Shown here: piece by piece, positions 30,423-39,592 of the stretch
Position numbering within the stretch: the first letter of the stretch is position 1
Layout: every line of letters starts with the position of its first letter
Source: Strigamia acuminata
Taxonomy: Eukaryota > Arthropoda > Chilopoda > Geophilomorpha > Linotaeniidae
Direction of reading: 5' to 3'
DNA length: 64,000 nucleotides
Assembly: GCA_949358305.1 (NCBI GenBank)
Contig: OX442314.1
Span: forward strand, 63,001,369 to 63,065,368
Position numbers and translations under genes: made by a program
Notes under the pieces: generated by a model
The model's database searches: none
The model's input: the letters and a program-made list of their open reading frames with translations, nothing else
What the model was told of the DNA's origin: nothing

Positions 30423-30563
30423 TTCCGCCCTTTACGCAGTCGCGTAGCGGAATCCTATTTCCACACAGGCTATTTCTGGCCACCAAGTGTCCCGCGGGCC
30501 CAGGAGCACCGGTCGGAACTTAGGAAATACTGTGTTGGAGTTTTGCATCTCACTTAGTGAGAT
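30423..30563 (+). ncRNA. Structured leader RNA of element C (two hairpins)
   Basis: Hairpin 1: TTCCGC (30423-30428) with GCGGAA (30447-30452), CCTT bulge, inner TACGC with GCGTA, loop AGTC. Hairpin 2: ATCTCAC (30547-30553) with GTGAGAT (30557-30563). Every stem is perfect although the bases differ from A and B. Confidence 0.7.
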
Positions 30564-30663
30564 AAGTCCAGGGTGGATTGTGATTTTTCTCCTTCATTTT
30601 GGTTGGGGTAAATTGTGTTTTTGTGAATTTTTCAAAGTGAAAAGTGAACCCAACAAATTGAAA

Positions 30664-31452
30664 ATGTGTTTTGTGCCTTCACTCAGTTTGGTGGTGAATT
30701 TGGTGTGGCTTGGTAGTGCAAATTTCGTGCAACAAGCGTTTTGTGCAATAAGAAGGTCTTTAACAGACAATGTGAGTGCCTGCAACAAGCAGACAATGGA
30801 TGACACACACAAGGCACAATTGGAGATGAAAACACACGAACAGAATGTCTTTAACGGACAGGCAGTGTATAACACACTTAATGAACAATTCAAAAGGAAA
30901 ATTAGTGTTCTTGGAAAAGAGAAATTTGATTTGTGTTTTGATTATGACAAAAATGTATTGTTACTAACCCATTTAGTCTGTAAGAGCGCATTAACAGAAA
31001 ACATTGATGTTATGGCAGGGGCCATTAGTGATCTAGTTTTGACACTTTGTGCAATGCATATGCATGTGAGGGAAGCGAATGGGGTTAGCAGTAACAAAGT
31101 GCAGGGCACTAGTGATGGTAATCAGAACAGCAACATGGTTGATTCAAATATGATTTTGAATGCCATGAATGATGTGCAAAACATCAAATCCCAACATGGA
31201 CACGGGGATTTAGAATTTATGAACAAGGTTCAAATTAGAAAAGGAAATAAAGAATTGAATTTCACCACAATTAAAGGTGGTGACCCCCTTAATGGCAATG
31301 GGAAAGAGAATAGATTTGCAAAAATGGAATTTTTGAACCAGGTTCAAAATAGAAAGAAAGAGGGGGATCCAAAGAGAAGTGATCTTTTGAGAGAGATTTC
31401 AGGGAAATCCAAAGGAGGTTTGAGAAACCAAAAGGTCAAGAACAAGAATTAG
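30664..31452 (+). CDS. Element C ORF1, unknown protein
   Basis: ATG 30664 is the start I prefer. It is the position that corresponds to the gag start in A and B, just after the shared leader. An upstream in-frame ATG at 30487 lies inside the hairpin region. 262 codons to TAG 31450-31452. No CCHC knuckle or protease motif. It has a hydrophobic N-terminal stretch, a helical middle (around 30880-31070), a Lys/Asn-rich tail with two similar blocks (E-F-M-N-K-V-Q-I-R-K and E-F-L-N-Q-V-Q-N-R-K), and then basic residues. It does not look like the Gag of A or B. Being open and attached to young-looking LTRs suggests it is functional in the source element (inference). Confidence 0.6.
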   Translation: MCFVPSLSLVVNLVWLGSANFVQQAFCAIRRSLTDNVSACNKQTMDDTHKAQLEMKTHEQNVFNGQAVYNTLNEQFKRKISVLGKEKFDLCFDYDKNVLLLTHLVCKSALTENIDVMAGAISDLVLTLCAMHMHVREANGVSSNKVQGTSDGNQNSNMVDSNMILNAMNDVQNIKSQHGHGDLEFMNKVQIRKGNKELNFTTIKGGDPLNGNGKENRFAKMEFLNQVQNRKKEGDPKRSDLLREISGKSKGGLRNQKVKNKN

Positions 31453-33262
31453 ACAGAGTGATCCCTTGAATTCTGATGTTAAAAATCAGAAACAGTGTTC
31501 TAGAAATGTCACAAAGCTGAAAGAAAAGCTTAACAAGGACAGGGTCCTTCCATTCTCATTGTGGCATGCCCGGATCGGGTATTTAAATGAAGAAAATGTT
31601 CACGCCATGAATGGATCACAAAGTGTGTTTGGTGTCCGATTAGAAGACACGGGGACCACCCCTATAACAGGGGACTTTACAAATACAGATATTTGCCCAA
31701 CACACAGAGATGCTGACAGGAAAGCTTTAGAAGCTATACATTTGAGTGTCTGGAGGGCCCCAACTAGGGAGAAATACATCATTATAGTCGATGATTATTC
31801 TGAATACACATGGTTTAGACCATTAAAGGAAAACAGCATTTTAGTGGAATTTCAAAATTGGTTAGCTGAAATTAAATGCTTGAGAGGAACCGTGAATAAA
31901 GTTTATTTGGGCCCTGGGATGGATTTTTCCACAGAAGAATTGACAGCATGGGTAGAAGTAATGGAGAATTTTGGGATTGCAATTGACAGTGTAGATTCTA
32001 ATAACCCGATGGCTGACTCCATCTCTGAGAGGGCTAATGCAGATATTGCAAACGGGGTGGAAAGTTTGATTGTAGAGAATAGATTCCCCAATAATTTGTG
32101 GTTGGAACTGGCCAACACAATGGTCTATTTAAGAAATAGAACCCCCAGAGTCAATTTAGACTGGAAAACCCCATACAACGTATTGTATGACCGATGTGTA
32201 TCGGTACGGCATCTCAGATGCGTAGGTTCTAGAGTTAAAGTTGCCCACATTAGCAATGGGAAGAAGTGTTCATGGATGGGCGCTCTAGTTGGGTATTCAA
32301 CATCTAATAGGAAATACCGGGTCTGGGACCAAGCAAGGGACAGAATTGTTCAAACGAATACGGTACAGATACATGAGTGGAGTTATTGGCACGAGGGGGA
32401 ATTAAAACCCTCTCTAGAATTTGCCAACTTAGACAATGGCATTGGAAGTTTGGAAGTTGAAATTCTTTCAATGGTTGAAGTGCCAATATCCCCTCATCAA
32501 GAAGTCCCCTCAACATTAGACTTGTTGAATTTAGAGAATCCCCCATTGTCGTTAAGTGAAGAAGTCGACATTATTAAGTGCGAAAGTATTAAAAACGAGG
32601 GGGAACATTTAAGTAATGAAGAGTTTTATGAGGGACTCAATTGTGAACAGGAGCCTTCCACTTCAGTAGACATAGTGGAAGATGAAATTTCCCCATTGGT
32701 TGAGACAGGGGGGGAATTTAAAAAGAAACCGAAAGAATTGAAACCAGAGGAGATTGACACGAATAATTCCGATATTATTGCGAACAGAAGTGAAAGATTA
32801 GGACAGTTTGCATTGGAATTTGAGCCCGAATCTGGTGAAGGGTTTAGACAGATCAATTCCACGAAAGTTTGCGAGATTTCTTCGACGTCACTGGAAGGTG
32901 ACATTTCCCCGACACAGATAGGTGGGAATGAGTATAAAGTCATGAAGACAGAGGGGGAATGCGGAAAGACCAAAAGACGTAAGAAAAGGTCTAAGAAAAA
33001 CAGGAACATCGCTTTAATGGAAACAAATGACATTGAATGCGAATTGACGGCTGGCGAGCCGAGTTGTATTAGTCTTAATGTTCTGACCGAAGGGGATACG
33101 AAATCCGAAGAGGGAAACGAGAAGGAGAATGATGTTGTGAATTCCATCGTCAATAGGAAATCTAATCCCTTGTGGTTTGAACTAAGCGAAGAGGATAAAC
33201 GAACAATAATAGATGAGTTAGGATTCACATGGGACGAAAACTACATTTACCCCAAATATTAG
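31424..33262 (+). CDS. Element C ORF2, integrase-derived protein lacking catalytic residues
   Basis: The frame is open from 31424, in +1 phase to ORF1, and overlaps its end. The first credible initiator would be TTG 31466; the first ATG is at about 31607, so +1 frameshifting or an unseen splice is likely. Numbering from 31466 (598 residues): a GAG-pre-integrase-like W-H-A-R-I-G-Y at 33-39, where the second zinc His is Tyr and the C-x2-C is absent. The integrase fold follows (I-I-I-V-D-D-Y-S, W-L-E-L-A, S-V-R-H-L-R-C-V-G-S, M-G-A-L-V-G-Y), alignable with A and B. The first catalytic Asp is Ser94 and the second is Gly149; only Glu188 remains. Residues 330-560 are acidic and then Lys/Arg-rich. 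The last residues (I-I-D-E-L-G...Y-I-Y) resemble the end of the MBD-like module. A capsid-associated, targeting or regulatory role is possible; strand transfer is not expected. Confidence 0.75.
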   Translation, partial: ETKRSRTRIRQSDPLNSDVKNQKQCSRNVTKLKEKLNKDRVLPFSLWHARIGYLNEENVHAMNGSQSVFGVRLEDTGTTPITGDFTNTDICPTHRDADRKALEAIHLSVWRAPTREKYIIIVDDYSEYTWFRPLKENSILVEFQNWLAEIKCLRGTVNKVYLGPGMDFSTEELTAWVEVMENFGIAIDSVDSNNPMADSISERANADIANGVESLIVENRFPNNLWLELANTMVYLRNRTPRVNLDWKTPYNVLYDRCVSVRHLRCVGSRVKVAHISNGKKCSWMGALVGYSTSNRKYRVWDQARDRIVQTNTVQIHEWSYWHEGELKPSLEFANLDNGIGSLEVEILSMVEVPISPHQEVPSTLDLLNLENPPLSLSEEVDIIKCESIKNEGEHLSNEEFYEGLNCEQEPSTSVDIVEDEISPLVETGGEFKKKPKELKPEEIDTNNSDIIANRSERLGQFALEFEPESGEGFRQINSTKVCEISSTSLEGDISPTQIGGNEYKVMKTEGECGKTKRRKKRSKKNRNIALMETNDIECELTAGEPSCISLNVLTEGDTKSEEGNEKENDVVNSIVNRKSNPLWFELSEEDKRTIIDELGFTWDENYIYPKY

Positions 33263-33489
33263 AGAGTGAATGATGAAGATTGCATGTTAATCTAATTGGA
33301 GTCTTTGATCTCAGGCGTGTCATGGGCAAAAATTATGTTACCGATTTGCTTTATGTCACAACCCTAGGTAATTATATATTCGGGGCGCATTCGGAGTAAT
33401 GTCGCAGTTTCGGGGTTGTTTCAAGTTGTCTGGGTCGTGTCACGTTGTTTTTGTCCCAGTGGGGCCCCATATGCTGCTCAGAGGGGGTA
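33263..33489 (+). other. Element C 3' untranslated region
   Basis: About 230 bp between the ORF2 stop and the right LTR, ending in the purine tract AGAGGGGG. There is no room for RT or RNase H. Confidence 0.7.
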
Positions 33490-33967
33490 TGTTGGAATTT
33501 GGAGCAGTCATATGGTGCCAGCTTGTTAATGTTGCATGTTTCCGGATATAGTGCGACAACGGCGCATTGCGTTCATATTGTATTCTTGTCTTGATGTCGG
33601 GTGTCAATTGCTATTGACTTTTATTGCGTGTTACGTTATGTCAATTGGCACATGATTTGCGATACTTAGCGTTTGCGTCGTCTGCTCGAAAGAGCTGATT
33701 GTTTAGTTATTTTTGGTCTGCTATCAATTGATAGTATGAGTCTTTTATATTGTTTATGTAAAGGACAAATCAATTCTGTTGTCAAATTGATTTGTTCTCA
33801 CCTTTTATGATTTGTAGACTTGTGGAGAACAAATCCCAAGTCAAATCACTTGCTCTTAAGTTGGCAACCAATAAAGATGTCAGCCACCACTTGGATAGTA
33901 TGGTGACATATGGAAAACATGTCTCTGGCTCCATTTCTCAGCACACACACGGTCTATAGTTTCTATA
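33490..33967 (+). repeat. Element C 3' LTR
   Basis: 478 bp, matches 28516-28993 without a difference seen. Confidence 0.92.
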
Positions 33968-34031
33968 TATATTTGGGTTCGAAATTATTTGTGAATATTA
34001 TTAAGTTTTTGTTTGGGCAAATTAGTTTATT

Positions 34032-34179
34032 CTGTACTCTTCGGGCAGTCGCCCACGTACAGTCTCATTCCGGTCTGGGCTTGTCCGTGGTACAAGGTAG
34101 CCGTCCCGCGCCACCAGGTTGGCGGTCGGAAGCTATCAGGACGACCAGATTTGGGTTTTTAATCTCTCTTATAGAGATT
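34032..34179 (+). ncRNA. Structured leader RNA of Copia B (two hairpins)
   Basis: Hairpin 1: CTGTAC (34032-34037) with GTACAG (34057-34062), inner GGGC with GCCC around loop AGTC, TCTTC bulge. Hairpin 2: AATCTCT (34161-34167) with AGAGATT (34173-34179), loop CTTAT. Counterparts are in A and C. Confidence 0.7.
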
Positions 34180-34286
34180 CCCCCGGGAAGAATTGAATTT
34201 TTCGCCTCATTTTTGGTGGGAAAAGTGTTACATTTTGCAAGTGTTGTGATTTTAAGTGATTTTGTGTTTGTGCTACGCATCGTGTC

Positions 34287-35597
34287 ATGGCTAGTGCAGT
34301 GATGGAAGATTTTTCTAAGCCATTTAATGCAAACATTCACAAACTTGATGGCAGTAATTACGACTCATGGGCAGTCGATATGCAGCTCTATTTAGAGCAC
34401 CAAGGAGTCTGGGCTCACGTGGTTGGAACCGAGCCAGCGTTGGCCGTGACGGCCTCCCCGAAAGAAAAGCGTGATTTCCAGGCACGTGAATCACGTGCAC
34501 GTTCCTCCATTTGTCTTGGCTGTACAGAAGCCCAGAAAGGAGTTGCAGTTGCACATAAAACTGCAAAAGAAGCGTGGGACGCGTTAAAAACAGCGTACCA
34601 ACCCACTACGATGGCGCGACAGGCGAGATTGCGCCGGGAGTTTTTACAACTCCAGATGCTCCCAGGAGACGACATGGTCGTGTTTACTTCCAGAGTAGAC
34701 AGGAAGGCGATAGAATTAAAGGACGTTGACATTACTTTATCGGAGAAAGAGATCGCGTTCCAGTATTTGGATTTCCTCGGGCCCGAATACGAGGCATTGA
34801 AATCCATTGTGTACCACTGGGATAAGGCCGACTTTACAGTGGCGAAAGTCAAAGAAAGGCTCCTTGCTGAGTATAACAGGACCCATGGTGGGACTGCGCC
34901 GGGGGATGCGACTGCATCTGCAACGGGAGCTTATGCGACGAACCCACAACGGTCACAGCAAAAAGGAATTGTTTGCTATAATTGCGGCGGAAAGGGACAC
35001 TTTTCACGCGATTGCCCTTCTTCAAAACAGGGTTTCACGATTGTGCCAACAAAGTCAGCATCGAACATTTCTCAGTCTCGTGGGCGCGGCAAAGGCCGAG
35101 GCCGTGCACGGGAAAGGAAAGCTAACCTCAGCTCTTCTGAGGAACTGGAAGGATTCTACACATCGCTTCACCAGACTATTGGACAATCAACGACAACCGT
35201 GTCTTCATTTGTAACATCATCGAGGGTGCAAGACATGGCGTGGTACGTGGACACTGGGGCCACGGACCATTTTACCTTCACTAAACAGGGTTTTGTGAAT
35301 TATAAGCCTCTTACGAATTATTCAGTGCGATTGGGTGAGGGTTCATCCAAAATTGATGGGGTAGGAGATATAAAGCTCGAATCAAGGGATAAATCTCAAG
35401 GGCACCCATTCATATTAAAGAATGTGTTTTACGCACCAAATTTTACTAAAAATTTGATTTCCCTCGGTCGCACTGATGAGGCTGGGTATATAACCCGAGT
35501 TGGTGAAGGAAAAATGGTCATTTTCAAACAACGGATTACGGAACCAATACTGACAGCCATGCGTCAGTCGGACAGAATGTACAAGAGTTCTTGTTAG
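34287..35597 (+). pseudogene. Copia B Gag and protease segment, ends at an in-frame TAG
   Basis: ATG 34287, 436 codons. Gag close to that of A (L-D-G-S-N-Y-D-S-W-A; Q-P-T-T-M-A-R-Q-A-R-L-R-R-E-F). CCHC knuckle C-Y-N-C-G-G-K-G-H-F-S-R-D-C at about 230, protease D-T-G-A-T-D-H-F at about 319. TAG at 35595-35597 interrupts the frame just after the protease region. The same frame continues open directly afterwards, so this is a point nonsense codon, not a designed gene end. A has sense codons at the same place. Confidence 0.88.
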
Positions 35598-36908
35598 ATT
35601 ACGGTTCCTTCTGTAAATGCAAGTGCAATTCCGACGCATGCGGAAGCACCTGGCATAAGTAATCCGATTACTAACCAATTAAGTGTTACTGAAAATGTTG
35701 ATATTGTTAATAATAGCGTTTTATCTAATCCTAACCCAAGTGAATGCGTAACGCAGGCGAGCGAAATTATGAAACCGTTGAAAACACTGAAAGGCATTAA
35801 GGGCAGTAAAACTCCAAAGACTTTAACTGTTTCCGGCGGAACTGACGTGAGTGCGCTTCCGGCCGACGGAGTTAAAGGGGTTCAACCTAATGTAAAGGCA
35901 GATAAAGGGTTAGATATCACTTATTGGCACGGCCGGATGGCACATTTACACACGAAGGGTATTGTTGACATGGAAAAGTCAACAGATATTTTTGGAGTGA
36001 AATTGTCTAATAAAGACATGGACCCGTGTGACGCGTGCATCAGAGCGAAAAAGACGCGTGCGGGGTTTCCTCCGATCGGACAAATTTTGACCAAAGGCAT
36101 ATTAGACCTTGTTCATATGGACGTCTGGGGAGCAAGCCAAACTAAAACCCTTGGGGGTGGGAATTATTTCCTACTTATAGTGGACGATTTTTCACGCTTT
36201 ATGTGGATATACATCATGACGAAGAAAAGTGATGTATTAGGGATTTTTAAGATTTGGCAAAGAGAGATCGAACGCTCTACATCTAAAAAGGTCAAAGCGG
36301 TACGAACTGACAGAGGGGGTGAATTTATATCCAAGGAATGGGAAGACTATGCTCAACAAGAAGGAATTAAATGCGAGCGAACGAATGCATATTCGCCCGA
36401 AATGAATTCTGTGGCTGAGCGGGCCAACCGCCTAATCTTAGAGGGGGTGAGAGCAATGTTAATCGAAACGGGTCTTCCCAAGAGGTTGTGGGGAGAGTTA
36501 GCGGTAACTCTTGTTTATATTAAAAACTTATACCCACATCCGAAATTGAATAATCGTTCCCCCTATAATGTATTTTATAACAAAAGGGCTTCAGTTCGGC
36601 ATCTAAGATGCATTGGGTCAAAGTGTTATACCCATATCCCTGCCCAACAACGACATAGCAAATTAGAGCCAAGAGCTTGGGTTGGAGCCCTGGTAGGTTA
36701 TTGTACCGATACAAAGGGATATCGAATATGGGACCCATCACATAACAAGATTTATGGTCGAAACATGTTACCGTTAATGAGAATGAATACTGGTATGAAA
36801 AGGGGAATAACATTAATGGGAAAGGAAATGAACAGCCACAAGGTTTTGAATACTTTAATTGGAGCGATCTCGAACATGAGTCAGATGATGAGTCACCAAC
36901 TCCAGTGA
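35598..36908 (+). pseudogene. Copia B integrase segment, ends after a frameshift
   Basis: Same frame as 34287-35594; the first ATG after the TAG is 35769. Contains W-H-G-R-M-A-H and C-D-A-C (zinc region), and integrase with H-M-D-V-W-G, R-T-D-R-G-G-E-F and V-A-E-R-A-N, so the DDE triad is intact. Comparison with A shows a single-base frame change close to 36752-36762, after which this frame reads meaningless residues to 36908. Confidence 0.86.
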
Positions 36909-39007
36909 GATTGGCACCGGTTCATGTTCCTGTTCCTATACCAAGCCAACCTTTACCGGGTCAGGTTCCTTCTGTTCAGGTTCCCCCTGTTCCAGGTGCC
37001 GGATTACCTGCTCCGACGGTGCCCACTACATCAACAGCATTGCCAGTCACGAAACTGCCATTACCCCAGACCCCAAAACACACGGTTTTTCAAAAACCAC
37101 GGTTAATCGAATTTACTGGAGAACCAACTGACGAAACCAGTGATGATGAAGAGGTTTTTCAGGAAGCATTGTTGGCTTCTCCTAACGTTAGAGGGGGTCA
37201 AGGGGATGTAACAATTGGGGGTGTTCCTTTATTGAAATTGAACATGAATGACTGGGATGTGAGACCATATATTAGACAAACGGGAAGAGATGCTGGGACA
37301 ACCTATGCGCATTATGTAGCGCCAGACAAGAAAAGGCTCCGCAGCAGAATTGAGGCATTGCATTGGTGTCAAGCAAACGGATACGAGTTTGAGGCGGACT
37401 TGTTTGATTTTTCGAGGAAAAGTCAACATGAAGATCTTCCGAACCCATTTGCTGGTTGTTATGCGCTTGAGCCCAACACCTACGAGGAGGCAATTAAAGG
37501 CGAACGAAAGTCTGAATGGGTTGACGCAATGCAAGAAGAAATTGATATATTTAACGAAAGGAAAGTCTATGAGGAAGTTGATTGTGAGAAAGACCAACAA
37601 TTGCTAGGCAGCAAATGGATCTATAAGATCAAGAGAGATAATACCGGGGTTATAAGACGTCATCGAGCGAGACTGGTCGCCCAAGGTTTCAAACAGCGAC
37701 CAGGTATAGATTTCACTGAGGTGTTCTCACCGGTGGTGAATTTTGTTGTTATCTTGGTGTTATTTTGCATGTTGGTTGTCCTCATGAACTGGAGAGACAC
37801 ACATGCGGACATAAAATCCGCGTATCTTTATGGAGACTTGGACGAGGTCCAATATATGAGCATTCCAAAGGGGTTTCAAACGCAGCAAAATGTTGGAAAG
37901 TGTTGGAAGCTTTATAAAGCTTTATACGGCCTGCACCAGTCGGGCCGTATGTGGTTCGAAAGGTTGCACGACAGACTGTTGCACATAGGATTTAAACCGG
38001 TCCCTGGTTTTAACTGCGTTTATTGTATGGACAGAGATGTAGTGTTAGTCGTGTATGTCGATGACTTAGTCATCTTTTCACGCAACGAGAAGATCGAAAA
38101 AGATGTCCTGTCCTGGATAACAGACCATTTCCAAATGGTAAACCTTGGGCCAGTGACCCTTTTGCTAGGCATAGAATTTACACGTGTGAATGGCAAGATC
38201 TTAGTCCATCAGCGCAAGTATATCGAGAGATTGTGTGCTCATTTCAAAATCGATGGGTCGCATAAAGTTCATTTACCTGGGGCTGTAGGTACTATGATAA
38301 TGGGGGTGAAAAAGGATGAACAACTCGACACCGTGTTCCCCTATAGATCGCTGGTTGGTAGTCTTCTGTTTTTGGCGTCGCGAACCAGACCAGACATACT
38401 ATTTTTCACTATTGTGCTCTCCCAATACAACGAGCGACATTCTCAGAGACATATTAATATGTTATTGCAAGTACTCAGGTACTTAAAGAACACTGAGGAT
38501 TATTGTATTGATCTCTCGAGATGCAAAAGCGCTTTGCTGACGGTATTTACCGATGCGTCATACGCTACTGATGTAGACCAACGAAGGAGTTTCGGAGGTC
38601 ATGTAGTTTTCCTGGGCGGTGTTCCGGTTTCGTGGTCGTGTAGAAAGCAGAAGATGACCACGTTATCCGTGATGGAGTCAGAGTTTGTGGCCATTGTTGA
38701 TGGCGTCAGGGAACTGATATGGCTTAAGAGGCTTTTCAATATGTCGGTGATGTTCGACTACTTTGGGAATTTGCAGCCCTGTGTCTTAGCTGATAGCACA
38801 GCGGCGATACAATATAGTAAGAACCGCGTAGAAAATAAAGCGAACAAACACATCGAGGTTTGCTTCCATTATTTACGCGATCTGTATGAAAGCAAGATCT
38901 TTGATATCCGGCACGTTTCTGGAAAACTGAACGTAGCCGATTTGTTAACTAAATGGTTGGCACGCCCACGTCTGACCGAATTATGTGAGCACATCTTTGA
39001 TATGTGA
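36905..39007 (+). pseudogene. Copia B MBD-like module, RT and RNase H
   Basis: The frame is open from about 36755; the first ATG is 36905. A Pro-rich linker (residues 3-60) and acidic patch are followed by the MBD-like module at 117-169 (W117, R124, R146 retained; the D121 equivalent is Tyr134). RT follows with A-D-I-K-S-A-Y-L-Y-G-D-L-D and catalytic Y-V-D-D near 38060, then RNase H with T-D-A-S near 38555 and the C-terminal H-V-S-G-K-L-N-V-A-D-L-L-T-K-W motif. It is intact internally, but normally expressed only as part of the upstream polyprotein, so it is cut off by the frame change at about 36757. Confidence 0.88.
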
Positions 39008-39028
39008 CAAAATTGCCCAGAGGGGGTG

Positions 39029-39462
39029 TGTAGAGTTTAGGGTCAAATATTGTCACAGTTCCATTACTTCGTGCGTTTCTGAATTAGCGCGATTGTTACG
39101 CGATTAGTTTATCATTGTATCATGTCCCGAAATTTGCAAATCAGTTGTTATTGTTTTTATAAATTGCGTGTGTATGTACCACAACTGATTTACTTCTATA
39201 TAATGATTTGTCTAATTGTCGCCTGCTCAAATGAGCATTTTGTGTTTTAAGAGTTTGTTTTGACATTGTACAGGACAAATCAACTAAAACATAATATTGA
39301 TTTGTCCTCCTGATAATTTGTGAGGTCAAATAACCTCAAACCGTGTATGTCGTACTCTCACATGTTTTTCCACTGCAATAAAGATGGCGGCACAATTTGT
39401 GCTTGTAATGCAAAACACTGGAAATAGGATTGGACTCACTTTATTTGATTTAATGGCCTACA
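39029..39462 (+). repeat. Copia B 3' LTR
   Basis: 434 bp, matches 27267-27700. Followed by TCAAC target duplication and the remainder of the A coding region. Confidence 0.93.
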
Positions 39463-39467
39463 TCAAC

Positions 39468-39575
39468 ATCAAACATGTTCCTGGTGAATTGAACATCGCG
39501 GATTTGATGACGAAGTGGTTGCCGCGCAATAGATTATGTCAGCTCTGTGAGCATATTTTTGTGATTGTCAAATAG
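39468..39575 (+). CDS. Copia A polyprotein, C-terminal 35 codons
   Basis: After the B insertion the A frame resumes with I-K-H-V-P-G-E-L-N-I-A-D-L-M-T-K-W, the conserved end of Copia RNase H polyproteins. It stops at 39573-39575, shortly before the purine tract and right LTR. Confidence 0.9.
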   Translation: MKHVPGELNIADLMTKWLPRNRLCQLCEHIFVIVK

Positions 39576-39592
39576 TTGCGCAAAGGGGGATT

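Larger units (their letters stand above)
28516..33967 (+). mobile_element. RT-less Copia-derived element C (inserted in the leader of B)
   Basis: LTRs at 28516-28993 and 33490-33967 (478 bp, no difference seen). Target duplication TATAT (28511-28515 and 33968-33972); the exact edge is ambiguous because the target is a TA run. Primer site TGGTAGCAGAGG at 28995-29006, purine tract AGAGGGGG before the right LTR. 5452 bp in total, with an unusually long leader (about 1.7 kb), an unknown ORF1 and an integrase-derived ORF2. No RT, RNase H or protease can be found, so movement must be in trans. Confidence 0.92.
27267..39462 (+). mobile_element. Copia-type retrotransposon B (inserted in A)
   Basis: LTRs at 27267-27700 and 39029-39462 (434 bp, no difference seen). 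Target duplication TCAAC (27262-27266 and 39463-39467) lies inside the RNase H-distal coding region of A. Primer site TGGTAGCAGAGG at 27703, purine tract AGAGGGGG before the right LTR. The coding region has one in-frame TAG and one frameshift. Element C is inserted in its leader. Confidence 0.94.

Noticed and set aside
34287-36908. Programmed stop-codon readthrough at the TAG of Copia B
   Set aside because: The related Copia A has sense codons there, and B also carries an independent frame change, which fits ordinary damage or sequence error better.
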